Assembly: GCA_902806235.1 (NCBI GenBank)
Contig: CADCVW010000043.1
Location: 1 to 64,000 of the forward strand
Source: an uncultured Sphingomonadaceae bacterium
Lineage (GTDB): Bacteria; Pseudomonadota; Alphaproteobacteria; Sphingomonadales; Sphingomonadaceae
DNA length: 64,000 bases
Direction of reading: 5' to 3'
The position numbers were made by a program, and so were the translations under genes. Below, piece by piece: positions 10,789-20,915 of this stretch (positions are counted from its first letter, which is position 1; every line of letters begins with the position of its first letter). The notes below the pieces were generated by a model, which did no database searches, had not been told where the DNA came from, and worked only from the letters and a program-made list of their open reading frames with translations.

Positions 10789-10959
10789 ATGACGAACCGC
10801 CGCCCGCCCCACGTCAAGCCGCCCGCCCACCTGTCCCCGTCGCCCCCGGTGCCCGATCCCGAGCCGGTGCCGGCCGCGACGGAGCACGGCGGGCGCAAGG
10901 GACCTGACCCCACCCGCTACGGCGATTGGGAGAACAAGGGCATCGCCATCGATTTCTGA
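10789..10959 (+). CDS. DUF1674 family small protein (SDHAF4-like), 56 aa
   Basis: MTNRRPPHVKPPAHLSPSPPVPDPEPVPAATEHGGRKGPDPTRYGDWENKGIAIDF; typical ...GPDPTRYGDWE.KGI..DF C-terminus. Below the ORF-track size cutoff. Confidence 0.85.
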   Translation: MTNRRPPHVKPPAHLSPSPPVPDPEPVPAATEHGGRKGPDPTRYGDWENKGIAIDF

Positions 10960-10994
10960 CGCGGATCGGGATCGGGCGTTCCGCACCCATTCCC

Positions 10995-11080
10995 CGTTCG
11001 GGCTGAGCTTGTCGAAGCCCTTCCTTCCCTTCGACGGCGGGGTATCCGGAAAGGCGTTTCGATAGGCTCAGCGCGAACGG
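10995..11080. repeat. Intergenic inverted repeat, 'CTGAGCTTGTCGAAGCCC' family
   Basis: gttcgggctgagcttgtcgaagccc ... gtttcgataggctcagcgcgaacgg. Confidence 0.75.
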
Positions 11081-11119
11081 AGTTTTGGGCAGCCGAGATG
11101 AAAGCGCGTCAGGCGGCGC

Positions 11120-11317
11120 TCAGCGCGCCCGGTCGTCCGCCGGGCCGCCGATCAGCAGGTAACGCCGATCGCAGTAGCCGCAGTCGATGAAGCCCTTCTC
11201 GTCCATCTGCATGAACACGCGCGGATGGCCCAGGGCGGGCGCGATCTCGCCGGACCCGTCGCAGGCGACGCGGCGCGAGCGGACGCGGATGACTTCGGGC
11301 GGGGGCGGCGCGACCAT
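11120..11317 (-). CDS. Zinc-finger domain-containing protein (zf-CHCC, NDUFS6-like)
   Basis: MVAPPPPEVIRVRSRRVACDGSGEIAPALGHPRVFMQMDEKGFIDCGYCDRRYLLIGG; C-x-H-CxxC pattern. Alternative start 11356. Confidence 0.85.
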   Translation of the reverse strand: MVAPPPPEVIRVRSRRVACDGSGEIAPALGHPRVFMQMDEKGFIDCGYCDRRYLLIGGPADDRAR

Positions 11318-11405
11318 GGGAACGGGCCGATAAGCGGCGCGCCGCCCGAAGTCCACCGGCCGTCCGTTGCTTGCGCCCTCCCTTCAAGCCGCTATGCCGC
11401 GCGCC

Positions 11406-12332
<927 letters not shown>

Positions 12333-12370
12333 GACGGTGTGAACGGTCCGATGAGCCAGAACACCGTTCC

Positions 12371-12478
12371 TCCTGAGCTTGTCGAAGCCTGTCCTGAGCG
12401 ACGCCGCAGGCGGCGTCGAAGGGGGCTCCCCTTCTTCTCCGCCCGTCGAAGAAGAGGGCTTCGACAGGCTCAGCCCCA
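12371..12478. repeat. Intergenic inverted repeat, 'CTGAGCTTGTCGAAGCC' family, with inner hairpin
   Basis: cctgagcttgtcgaagcc ... ggcttcgacaggctcagcccc; inner gacgccgcaggcggcgtc palindrome. Confidence 0.8.
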
Positions 12479-12502
12479 ACAAATCTCGAGCGAGCTGGGA
12501 CT

Positions 12503-14113
12503 ATGACGGTCGGCTCCGAAGCTTCCTACGACGTCGTGATCGTCGGCTCGGGCGCGGCCGGGCTCACCGCCGCGCTCAACCTCGCCGAGCGCTGCCGCGT
12601 GCTCGTGCTCGCCAAGGGCGGGCTGTCCGAAGGCTCCACCGCTTGGGCGCAGGGCGGCATCGCCGCCGTGCTGGAGGAGGGCGACAGCTTCGCGGACCAC
12701 GTCCGCGACACGATGGTCGCCGGCGCCGGGCTCAACGACCGCGATGTGGTTGAGTTCGTCGTGGAGGGCGCACCCGCCGCCATCGAGCGGCTCGCCGCGC
12801 TCGGCGTGCCGTTCAACGCCGGCGAGGCGGCGGAGCGCTGGCACCTGACGCGTGAAGGCGGGCACAGCCACCGCCGCATCGTCCACGTCGACGACGCCAC
12901 CGGCTGGGCGGTGCAGCAGGCGCTGGAGCGCGCGGCGGCGCTGAACCCCAACATCACGCTCCGCCCGCACATGGTAGCGGTGGACCTCGTCACCGGTCGC
13001 CATGCGGAGACGCCCAGCGCCGACCGGCGCGTGCGCGGCGTCTACGCCGTGAACAAGGAAACTGGCCGCGTCGAGCTGTTCACCGGCCGCGCGACCATCC
13101 TCGCCACCGGCGGCGCGGGCCGCGCCTACCTCTACTCCACCGCGCCCCGCGGCGCGACGGGCGACGGCATCGGCATGGCGTGGCGCGCGGGCTGCCGCGT
13201 GTCGAACATGGAGTTCATGCAATTCCATCCGACCTGCCTCTACAATCTGGAGACCAAGAACTTCCTGATCACGGAGGCGGTGCGCGGCGAGGGCGGGCAT
13301 CTCCGCTTGCCCGGCGACGGCCATCGCTTCATGCCCGATTTCGACCCCCGCGCCGAGCTCGCGCCCAGGGACGTGGTGGCGCGCGCGATCGACCACGAGA
13401 TCAAGCGGCTCGGGCTTGATTACGTCCACCTCGACATCAGCCACTTGGCCCCCGAGTTTGTCGAAGCGCATTTCCCGACGATCCACGCGAAGCTGTTGGG
13501 TTTGGGCATCGACATGCGGCAGGAGCCGATCCCCGTCGTCCCCGCCCAGCATTACACCTGCGGCGGCATCGTGGTGGACCGCAATGGGCGCACCGATCTC
13601 CCCGGCCTTTACGCCGCGGGCGAATGCACAGAGTCCGGGCTGCACGGTGCCAACCGGCTCGCCTCCAACAGCCTCCTCGAATGCTTCGTCTTCGGCGAGG
13701 CGGCGGCGAAGCACATCCTGGCCCACGCGGACGATCTTCCTCCGCCCCCGCCGATCCGCCCCTGGGACGAGAGCCGCGTCACCCATTCGGACGAGGAGGT
13801 CGTCGTGCACCACAACTGGCGGGAGATCCGCCGCTTCATGTGGGACTATGTCGGCATCGTCCGCACCACCAAGCGGCTGGAGCGAGCGCTGCGCCGGGTG
13901 GAGCTGCTGCGGGCAGAGGTGGACGAATATTACGGCCACTTCCGCGTGACACCCGACCTAATCGAGTTGCGCAACCTGGTCGAGGTGGCGGGGCTGATCG
14001 TCCGCTCCGCGCTCGCCCGCCGCGAGAGCCGCGGGCTTCACTACACGCTCGATTATCCGGAGATGCTGCCGAACGCGGTCGACACGGTGCTGACGCCGCC
14101 CGCCCACGGCTGA
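12503..14113 (+). CDS. nadB: L-aspartate oxidase
   Basis: YDVVIVGSGAAGLTAALNLA; GGLSEGSTAWAQGGIAAVLEEGDSFADHVRDTMVAGAGL; HRRIVHVDDATG; EFMQFHPTCLYN; GLYAAGECTESGLHGANRLASNSLLECFVFG. Confidence 0.96.
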   Translation: MTVGSEASYDVVIVGSGAAGLTAALNLAERCRVLVLAKGGLSEGSTAWAQGGIAAVLEEGDSFADHVRDTMVAGAGLNDRDVVEFVVEGAPAAIERLAALGVPFNAGEAAERWHLTREGGHSHRRIVHVDDATGWAVQQALERAAALNPNITLRPHMVAVDLVTGRHAETPSADRRVRGVYAVNKETGRVELFTGRATILATGGAGRAYLYSTAPRGATGDGIGMAWRAGCRVSNMEFMQFHPTCLYNLETKNFLITEAVRGEGGHLRLPGDGHRFMPDFDPRAELAPRDVVARAIDHEIKRLGLDYVHLDISHLAPEFVEAHFPTIHAKLLGLGIDMRQEPIPVVPAQHYTCGGIVVDRNGRTDLPGLYAAGECTESGLHGANRLASNSLLECFVFGEAAAKHILAHADDLPPPPPIRPWDESRVTHSDEEVVVHHNWREIRRFMWDYVGIVRTTKRLERALRRVELLRAEVDEYYGHFRVTPDLIELRNLVEVAGLIVRSALARRESRGLHYTLDYPEMLPNAVDTVLTPPAHG

Positions 14114-14162
14114 GGATGGGCGCGGGCAAGCCCCTCTCTTCAGGGGGAGGGGGCTAACTCCC

Positions 14163-15521
14163 TCACGCCACCGCGCCCGCTTCGGCCCCGGCCGCCGCGC
14201 GCAGCCGTTCCACGGCCCGCTCCCGCCCGATCAGCGGCAGCAGCGCGCGCATGTCCGGCCCGTGCTCGCGGCCGGTAAGCGCCAGGCGCAGCGGCAGGAA
14301 CAGCGCGCGACCCTTGCGCCCCGTCGCCTTGAGCGCGTCGGTCAGCGCGCCCCACGGATCGCCCGCCCAGTCGATGCCCCCGGCTTCGTCCGCCGCGAAG
14401 AGGAGGAAGGCGCGGTCGTCGTCGCCGAAGACTTCAGGCGGGGCGACCGATCCTTCGACCACTGCCCACCAGTCCGCCGCCTCCGCCACCCGCGCCAGGT
14501 TGGGCCGGATCGCCTCCCACGCCGCCCGGTCCATCCCCGCCGGCAACCGGTCGGCCACCGCCTCCCACGGCAGTCCGTGGACGATCCGCGCGTTCAGCCC
14601 CTCCAGCTCGTGCAGGTCGAAGCGCGCAGGGGCACGACCGAAGTCGGCGAAGGAGAAGCCCTCGGCCAGGCGGGAGAGGTCGGCCACGGGCTAGACCGGC
14701 TTGGCCGTCCCGAGCCGCGCGAGCAGGGCGGCGACCGCGACCGGCTCGATCCTCGCCTCGCGCAGCTCGTCCGCGCCGAAGGACCCGAGCCGCTTGCTCA
14801 GCTTGCCCTCGTCGCCGACGAGCAGCGCGGCGTGGGCGAACCGCGGCGGTTCGGCGCCGAGCACGTCGAACATCTGCACCTGCGCCGCCGTGTTCGATAC
14901 ATGATCCTCGCCGCGCACCACATGAGTAACGCCCATCTCGACGTCGTCGACCACGGAGGGGAAGAGGTAGAGCCAGCTCCCGTCTTCGCGCCGGACCACG
15001 GGATCGGACAGCTGGCGCGGGTCGAAGCGCTGGGAGCCGCGGATCAGGTCGTCCCATTCGATGGGCGAGTCCTCGTCCAGCCGGAAGCGCCAGTGCGGCC
15101 GCCGCCCTTCCGCCTCCAGCGCCGCGCGCTCGGCGTCCGACAGCCGCAGCGCCGCCCGGTCGTAGATCGGCGGCAGCCCGCGCCCGAGCAGCACCTTGCG
15201 CTTGATGTCGAGTTCCGCCGCCGTCTCGTAGGCCGGGTAGATGCGCCCCGCGGCTCGCAGGCGCTCGAACGCTTCCTCGTACAGCGCGGACCTCGCCGAC
15301 TGGCGCGCTTCCCCGTCCAGGGTCAGCCCGAGCCATCGGAGGTCCGCGCGGATCGACTCTACGAATTCCTCCTTCGAGCGCGCGGCGTCCGTGTCGTCGA
15401 TGCGGAGCCACATCCGCCCCCCGTTCGCCCGCGCCCACAGCCAGTTGTGGAACGCGGCCCGGATGTTGCCGATGTGAAGCCGCCCGGTGGGCGACGGCGC
15501 GAAGCGGGTGACGACGGACAT
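14163..15521 (-). pseudogene. gltX: Glutamate--tRNA ligase reading frame interrupted by one in-frame TAG (14691-14693)
   Basis: Catalytic half (14691..15521: MSVVTRFAPSPTGRLHIGNIRAAFHNWLWARANGG...KLSKRLGSF...LLARLGTAKPV*) and C-terminal half (PVADLSRLAEGFSFADFGRAPARFDLHELEGLNARIVHGLPWEAVADRL...) are in the same frame, separated only by TAG. Confidence 0.85.
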
Positions 15522-15552
15522 GGACCGCGCTTAGGCCCGCCCGCCCGCCGCC

Positions 15553-16059
15553 TCAACCGAAGAGCAGGCCGTTCAGCACCCGCCCCGGCACGAAGGCGAA
15601 AACGCCCGCGGTGAGGAGGCCGACATAGGCTCCGATCACCGCGTAACGGTGCGCGGTCATGTTGCCCGTCCGCGCCGCCCACACCGCGCGGGCGATCGAC
15701 AGGGGCGTGACGACCGAGAAGACGTGGATCGGGCTGAACCCGCCCGTCAGCCCGGTGAGCCAGAAGCTGGACACGGACGCGCCCAGCATCAGCGCCATCC
15801 ACAGCCGCCCGGCGACCCGGTGCGGCCGGTCGCCCTTGCGCCGGGCGAGCAGCCACGCGCCCAACGGGATCGCCGGCACCGCCGTCCCCAGGTGGACGGC
15901 GAGCGCGGGCGACCAGTCCTCGTCCGTCCCGCCCCCCGGCGCCATCGCGCCCGACAAGGCCACCAGCAGCACCGTGACCAGCACCGTCCCGACGGCGGTC
16001 GCCGCCACCACCCACGGGTTCACGCCCGCCGTCCCGCCCCTTGCCGCCTTGCTCGCCAT
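15553..16059 (-). CDS. DUF2306-like membrane protein
   Basis: Multi-TM; WSPALAVHLGTAVPAIPLGAWLLARRKGDRPHRVAGRLWMALMLGASVSSFWL. Start between 16059 and 16074. Confidence 0.65.
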   Translation of the reverse strand: MASKAARGGTAGVNPWVVAATAVGTVLVTVLLVALSGAMAPGGGTDEDWSPALAVHLGTAVPAIPLGAWLLARRKGDRPHRVAGRLWMALMLGASVSSFWLTGLTGGFSPIHVFSVVTPLSIARAVWAARTGNMTAHRYAVIGAYVGLLTAGVFAFVPGRVLNGLLFG

Positions 16060-16100
16060 TCCGCCGCGCTCCATGTTCGCCTGCGAAGGGAAGGCACGGC

Positions 16101-17018
16101 ATGACGACGGCCGGCAACGACGGTTTCGCGGGCGGCGCGGACGGCTTCGCCGGCGGCGCGGACGCCCGTTCGCGCGACGCGAACGGGACGCCCGGCCCGC
16201 GCACCCGCCTCGCGCGGCGGGTTGCGGTCGAGCTGTTCGTCACCGCGGCCGTCGGCGCGGTGTTCGGGTTGCTCGGCCCGTTCGGCTCCTTCCCGATCCC
16301 CTTGGGCGAGCGATTGATCGTCTGGGTGTTGTTGATCCTCGCCGGCTACTTCATCTTCCGGCCGCTGGGGATCGTCGCGCGCTGGGCGGCGACCGCCGCC
16401 CGCGTGCCACTGTTCGCCGCCGAGCTCGGCGCGGCGCTGCTTGCGGCCGTGCCGATGAGCTTCGTCGTCGCCGCCTCATTTCGCCGCCTTTACGGGGTGC
16501 TCGGCGGCGGGAACTGGTTCGCCGAACTTTACCCGCAGGTGCTGCTGGTCGGCGTGCTCATGCGCGTGCTCGTCTTCGTCCTGTTCGAGCGGGAGCGCGT
16601 CGAGGCCGACGCGCCCGCGTCCGCCGCCCCGCTTCCGGGCGCGGCCCCGCCCGTCGACGCCGCCCCGCCGCTCGCGGCGACCCCGCCCCGCTCCCGTTTC
16701 CTCGACCGTTTACCGCCCGGCCTCGGCCGGCTGCGCGCGCTGGAGATGGAGGACCACTACGTCCGCGCGCACGGCGCGGCTGGCAGCACGCTCGTCCTGC
16801 TGCGGATGCGCGACGCGGTGGCCGAACTCGGCGCGGACGGGACTCAGGTGCATCGCAGCTGGTGGGTGGCGAAGGACGCGGTGGAGCGCGTCGAGCGCGA
16901 CGGCCGCAACCTGCGGCTCCGGCTCGCCGGGGGGCTCCTCGTCCCCGTGTCGCGCGCCCAGGCGGCGGAGGTGCGCGCCTGGGCCGAGGCCGCTTGCCGG
17001 GCGCGGGCGGCGGGTTAA
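16101..17018 (+). CDS. Membrane-anchored LytTR-domain DNA-binding regulator
   Basis: Several N-terminal TM helices and C-terminal LytTR-like stretch (LRALEMEDHYVRAHGAAGSTLVLLRMRDAVAEL...QVHRSWWVAKDAVERVERDGRNLRLRLAGGLLVPVSRAQAAEV). Confidence 0.8.
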   Translation: MTTAGNDGFAGGADGFAGGADARSRDANGTPGPRTRLARRVAVELFVTAAVGAVFGLLGPFGSFPIPLGERLIVWVLLILAGYFIFRPLGIVARWAATAARVPLFAAELGAALLAAVPMSFVVAASFRRLYGVLGGGNWFAELYPQVLLVGVLMRVLVFVLFERERVEADAPASAAPLPGAAPPVDAAPPLAATPPRSRFLDRLPPGLGRLRALEMEDHYVRAHGAAGSTLVLLRMRDAVAELGADGTQVHRSWWVAKDAVERVERDGRNLRLRLAGGLLVPVSRAQAAEVRAWAEAACRARAAG

Positions 17019-17051
17019 AGGAGGCGGCCACCTCCCCGACAAGGCGGACCC

Positions 17052-17987
17052 ATGAAGCTCCTCGCCGGCAACTCGAACCTGCCGCTCGCGCGCGCCATCT
17101 CCGACTATCTCGAGCTGCCGCTGACGGAGGTCAGCGTGCGCCGCTTCGCCGACGAGGAGATCTTCGTCGAGGTCCACGAGAACGTCCGCGGCGAGGACGT
17201 GTTCGTGCTCCAGTCGACCGCTTACCCGGCGAACGACAACCTGATGGAGCTGCTGATCTGCATCGACGCGTTGCGCAGGGCCTCGGCTAGACGGATCACC
17301 GCGGTGGTGCCCTATTTCGGCTACGCCCGGCAGGACCGGAAGCCCGGTCCCCGCACGCCGATCTCCGCCAAGCTCGTCGCCAACATCATCACCACCGCGG
17401 GCGCCGACAGGGTGCTGTCCGTCGACCTCCACGCCGGGCAGATCCAGGGCTTCTTCGACATCCCCACCGACAATCTCTACGCTGCGCCCGTGATGTCCGC
17501 CGACATCCTGGCGCGCTGGGCGGACCGGGCGATCACCGTGGTGTCGCCGGACGTCGGCGGCGTGGTGCGCGCCCGCACGCTCGCCAAGCGGCTCAGGAAC
17601 GCGCCCCTCGCCATCGTCGATAAGCGGCGCGAGCGCGCGGGCGAATCAGAGGTGATGAACATCATCGGCGAGGTGGAGGGCCGCTTCTGCGTCCTCGTCG
17701 ACGACATCGTTGATTCGGCCGGCACGCTCTGCAACGCCGCCGCGGCGCTCCGCGCGGGCGGCGCGGAGGAGGTCGTCGCCTACGTCTCCCACGGCGTGCT
17801 GTCGGGCGGGGCCGCGGCCCGGGTGGCGAAATCGGAACTTGCCGAGCTCGTCGTCACCGACTCCATCTGCATGCCGGACGCGGTAAAGGAGGTGGCGAAC
17901 CTGCGCCAGCTCACCATCGCCCCGCTTCTCGCGGAGGCGATCAAGCGCATCGCGGACGAAAGCTCGGTGTCGAGCCTGTTCGACTGA
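17052..17987 (+). CDS. prs: Ribose-phosphate pyrophosphokinase
   Basis: [80 protein letters not shown]. Confidence 0.95.
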   Translation: MKLLAGNSNLPLARAISDYLELPLTEVSVRRFADEEIFVEVHENVRGEDVFVLQSTAYPANDNLMELLICIDALRRASARRITAVVPYFGYARQDRKPGPRTPISAKLVANIITTAGADRVLSVDLHAGQIQGFFDIPTDNLYAAPVMSADILARWADRAITVVSPDVGGVVRARTLAKRLRNAPLAIVDKRRERAGESEVMNIIGEVEGRFCVLVDDIVDSAGTLCNAAAALRAGGAEEVVAYVSHGVLSGGAAARVAKSELAELVVTDSICMPDAVKEVANLRQLTIAPLLAEAIKRIADESSVSSLFD

Positions 17988-18027
17988 GGGCGGGTCGGGA
18001 GGAGCAAGGCGGAGCGCGCCAACCCTC

Positions 18028-18120
18028 TCCCCGTCAGCCCTGAGCCTGTCGAAGGACGGGCCACGCGCACCGCGGTTGGCGCGTGCGGCCCGCCCTTCGA
18101 CAGGCTCAGGGCTGACGGGG
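18028..18120. repeat. Intergenic near-perfect inverted repeat (~90 bp)
   Basis: ccccgtcagccctgagcctgtcgaaggacgggccacgcgcaccgcggttggcgcgtgcggcccgcccttcgacaggctcagggctgacgggg. Confidence 0.85.
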
Positions 18121-18132
18121 TAAGGAGCGCGC

Positions 18133-18918
18133 ATGAGTTTCTCAACCAACCCCGCCGACCTCCTCCTCGCCCACCGCCTCGCCGACGCCGCGGGCGACGC
18201 CATCCGCCCCCTGTTCCGCGCCCGCTTCGCCGTCGAGCATAAGGTGGACGCCTCCCCCGTCACCGAGGCCGACCGCGCGGCGGAGGCCGCCATGCGCGCA
18301 ATCCTCGACGCGGAGCGGCCCGACGACGGCGTGATCGGCGAGGAGTACGGCGAGAAGCCTGGCCGCTCCGGCCGCCGTTGGGTGCTCGACCCGATCGACG
18401 GCACCCAGAGCTTCGTCGCGGGCCGCCCGATCTTCGGCACGCTGATCGCGCTGCTCGAAGGGGACCGCCCCGTCCTCGGCGTCGTCGACCAGCCGATCGC
18501 GCGCGAACGCTGGAGCGCCGCCGCCGGGCGGCCGACCGAGCTGAACGGCGCAGGCGTCGCGGCGCGGACGGGGCGGGGGCTGACGCAAGCCCTGCTCGCT
18601 TCCACCAGCCCCCGCTTCTTCGGCGCGGCCGACCTCAAAGGCTTCGCCCGGATCGAGCGGGCGTCGCGCCAAGCGACCGTGTTCGGCGGCGACTGCTACA
18701 ACTACGCGCTGCTCGCCTCCGGCCACCTCGACCTGGTGGTCGAGGCCGGCCTCAAGCTCCACGACTTCGCCGCGCTCGTCCCCGTGGTCGAAGGCGCGGG
18801 CGGGGCGATGGCCGACTGGAACGGCCGCCCGCTCCACGCAGGGAGCGACGGCCGGGTGATCGCCGCAGGCTCGCGCGCGCTGCTGGACGAAGCGGTCGCG
18901 CTGCTCCGTTCCGGCTGA
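18133..18918 (+). CDS. hisN: Inositol monophosphatase family protein, HisN-type histidinol-phosphatase
   Basis: KVDASPVTEADRAAE; GEEYG; WVLDPIDGTQSFVAGRPIFGTLIALL; DCYNYALLASGHLDLVVE. Confidence 0.85.
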   Translation: MSFSTNPADLLLAHRLADAAGDAIRPLFRARFAVEHKVDASPVTEADRAAEAAMRAILDAERPDDGVIGEEYGEKPGRSGRRWVLDPIDGTQSFVAGRPIFGTLIALLEGDRPVLGVVDQPIARERWSAAAGRPTELNGAGVAARTGRGLTQALLASTSPRFFGAADLKGFARIERASRQATVFGGDCYNYALLASGHLDLVVEAGLKLHDFAALVPVVEGAGGAMADWNGRPLHAGSDGRVIAAGSRALLDEAVALLRSG

Positions 18919-19022
18919 ACCTTGCCTACCTCGCGCGCCGCCCCTATAGGCGCGCGCTTCCCCCATCAGGTGGAAACCGATCGCCCGGCCAGTGAGGGCT
19001 GCCGTGGCGCTCGCGAAACGTC

Positions 19023-19037
19023 GACCCCGCGAGGGTC
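19023..19037 (+). promoter_or_regulatory. Small hairpin in the rpmI leader
   Basis: gacccCGCGAgggtc just upstream of aaggag RBS and the rpmI ATG; function unknown. Confidence 0.35.
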
Positions 19038-19052
19038 AACAAGGAGACGAAA

Positions 19053-19256
19053 ATGCCCAAGCTGAAGACCAAGAGCGGGGTGAAGAAGCGCTTCAAGCTC
19101 ACCGCCACAGGCAAGATCAAGCACGGGGTCGCCGGCAAGCGCCACCGGCTGATCAGCCACAACGGCAAGTACATCCGCCAGAACCGCGGCACTTTCGTGC
19201 TGTCGGAGGCCGACACCAAGACGGTGAAGGCCTGGGCGCCGTATGGCTTGAAGTAA
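19053..19256 (+). CDS. rpmI: 50S ribosomal protein L35
   Basis: [67 protein letters not shown]. Confidence 0.98.
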   Translation: MPKLKTKSGVKKRFKLTATGKIKHGVAGKRHRLISHNGKYIRQNRGTFVLSEADTKTVKAWAPYGLK

Positions 19257-19274
19257 GAAGGAGGACGAACCGAC

Positions 19275-19655
19275 ATGGCACGCGTCAAGAGGGGCGTCAC
19301 CACCCGCGCCAAGCACAAGCGCATCCTGGAACAGGCCAAGGGCTACTACGGCCGGCGCAAGAACACGATCCGCATCGCCCGCCAGGCGGTCGAGAAGGCG
19401 GGGCAATACGCCTACCGCGACCGCAAGGTGAAGAAGCGCAGCTTCCGCGCGCTGTGGATTCAGCGCATCAATGCGGCGGTCCGCGTGGAAGGGCTGACCT
19501 ACGGCCAGTTCATGCACGGGCTGAAGCTCGCGGGCGTCGAGCTCGACCGCAAGGTGCTCGCCGACATCGCGGTGCACGAGGGCGAGGCGTTCCGCGCCAT
19601 CGTCGCCCAGGCGCGCGCGGCGCTGCCGGCGGAGCCGCAGGCGCTCGCGGCGTAA
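19275..19655 (+). CDS. rplT: 50S ribosomal protein L20
   Basis: [70 protein letters not shown]. Confidence 0.98.
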   Translation: MARVKRGVTTRAKHKRILEQAKGYYGRRKNTIRIARQAVEKAGQYAYRDRKVKKRSFRALWIQRINAAVRVEGLTYGQFMHGLKLAGVELDRKVLADIAVHEGEAFRAIVAQARAALPAEPQALAA

Positions 19656-19690
19656 ACCGATTGGGGGAGGGGGAGCGCCGCTCCTCCCTC

Positions 19691-19778
19691 CCCCGTTCGC
19701 CCTGAGCTCGTCGAAGGGCATTCTTTCTTCTTCGCACGGAAGAAGGGGAGGGCTTTGACCAGCTCAGCCCGAACGGGA
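19691..19778. repeat. Intergenic inverted repeat, 'GTTCGCCCTGAGCTCGTCGAAGGGC' family
   Basis: ccccgttcgccctgagctcgtcgaagggc ... ggctttgaccagctcagcccgaacggg; overlaps the over-extended pheS ORF start. Confidence 0.75.
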
Positions 19779-19787
19779 TTGTTCGTC

Positions 19788-20915
19788 GTGGCCGACCTGG
19801 ATCAACTAGAGACCGAGACCCTCGCCCGCATCGCGGACGCGGCCGATCTCCCCGCACTCGACGCCGCGCGCGTCGCCGCGCTCGGCAAGCAAGGCAGCGT
19901 TAGCGCGCTGCTGAAGACGCTGGGCGGCATGACGCCCGTGCAGCGCCAGGCCGAGGGCCCCCGCATCAACGGCCTGCGCGAGCGCGTCGCCGCCGCCGTG
20001 GCTGAGCGCAAGGAAGCGCTGGAAGCGGCCGCGCTCAACGTCCGCCTCGCCACCGAGCGGCTGGACATGACGTTGCCGCTGGCCGCGTCGCCGCGGGGCA
20101 CCGTCCACCCCGTGTCCCAGGTCATGGACGAGCTCGCCGAGGTGTTTGCCGACCTCGGCTTCGCCGTCGCGACCGGGCCGGAGATCGAGGACGACTGGCA
20201 CAACTTCACCGCGCTCAACATTCCCGAGAGCCACCCGGCGCGGGCGATGCACGATACCTTTTATTTCGGCGACAGCCCGACCGGCGGCGAGCAAAGCTCG
20301 CCGTCCGACGGCGGCTCCGCCGCCGCGAGCCGGCCGAAGCGGATGCTGCTGCGTACCCACACCTCGCCGGTCCAGGTCCGCGCGATGACCTCGCAGCCGC
20401 CGCCCCTCCGCGTGATCGCCCCCGGCCGCGTGTACCGGTCGGACTCGGACGCGACCCACACGCCGATGTTCCACCAGATCGAAGGGCTGGTGATCGACCG
20501 CGGCATCCACCTCGGCCACCTCAAATGGACGCTGGAGACCTTCCTCCGCGCCTTCTTCGAGCGCGACGACGTCGTGCTGCGCCTGCGGCCCTCCTACTTC
20601 CCTTTCACCGAGCCCTCGGTCGAGGTCGACGTCGGCTACTCGGTCGAGAACGGCCGCCGCGTGATCGGCGGGGCGGAAGGCTGGATGGAGGTGCTCGGCT
20701 CCGGCATGGTTCACCCTAAGGTGCTCCGCGAATGCGGGCTCGACCCGGACGAGTGGCAGGGCTTCGCCTTCGGCACGGGGATCGACCGGCTGGCGATGCT
20801 CAAATACGGCATGGACGACCTCCGCGCCTTTTTCGACGGCGACCTGCGCTGGCTGCGCCACTACGGCTTCGCTGCGCTCGACGTGCCGACGCTCTCCGGG
20901 GGGCTCAGCTCGTGA
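19788..20915 (+). CDS. pheS: Phenylalanine--tRNA ligase alpha subunit
   Basis: [104 protein letters not shown] start at 19788 preferred to TTG at 19755, which lies in the repeat. Confidence 0.95.
   Translation: MADLDQLETETLARIADAADLPALDAARVAALGKQGSVSALLKTLGGMTPVQRQAEGPRINGLRERVAAAVAERKEALEAAALNVRLATERLDMTLPLAASPRGTVHPVSQVMDELAEVFADLGFAVATGPEIEDDWHNFTALNIPESHPARAMHDTFYFGDSPTGGEQSSPSDGGSAAASRPKRMLLRTHTSPVQVRAMTSQPPPLRVIAPGRVYRSDSDATHTPMFHQIEGLVIDRGIHLGHLKWTLETFLRAFFERDDVVLRLRPSYFPFTEPSVEVDVGYSVENGRRVIGGAEGWMEVLGSGMVHPKVLRECGLDPDEWQGFAFGTGIDRLAMLKYGMDDLRAFFDGDLRWLRHYGFAALDVPTLSGGLSS
20286..20324. repeat. Triple-hairpin palindromic element inside pheS
   Basis: GGCGAGC-AAA-GCTCGCC / CCGTC-C-GACGG / GGCGG-CTCCG-CCGCC, contiguous; encodes the low-complexity loop [16 protein letters not shown]. 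Confidence 0.7.

Noticed and set aside
19755-19787. Extended PheS N-terminus [11 protein letters not shown]
   Set aside because: TTG start lies within an intergenic palindromic repeat; the GTG at 19788 gives a normal N-terminus.
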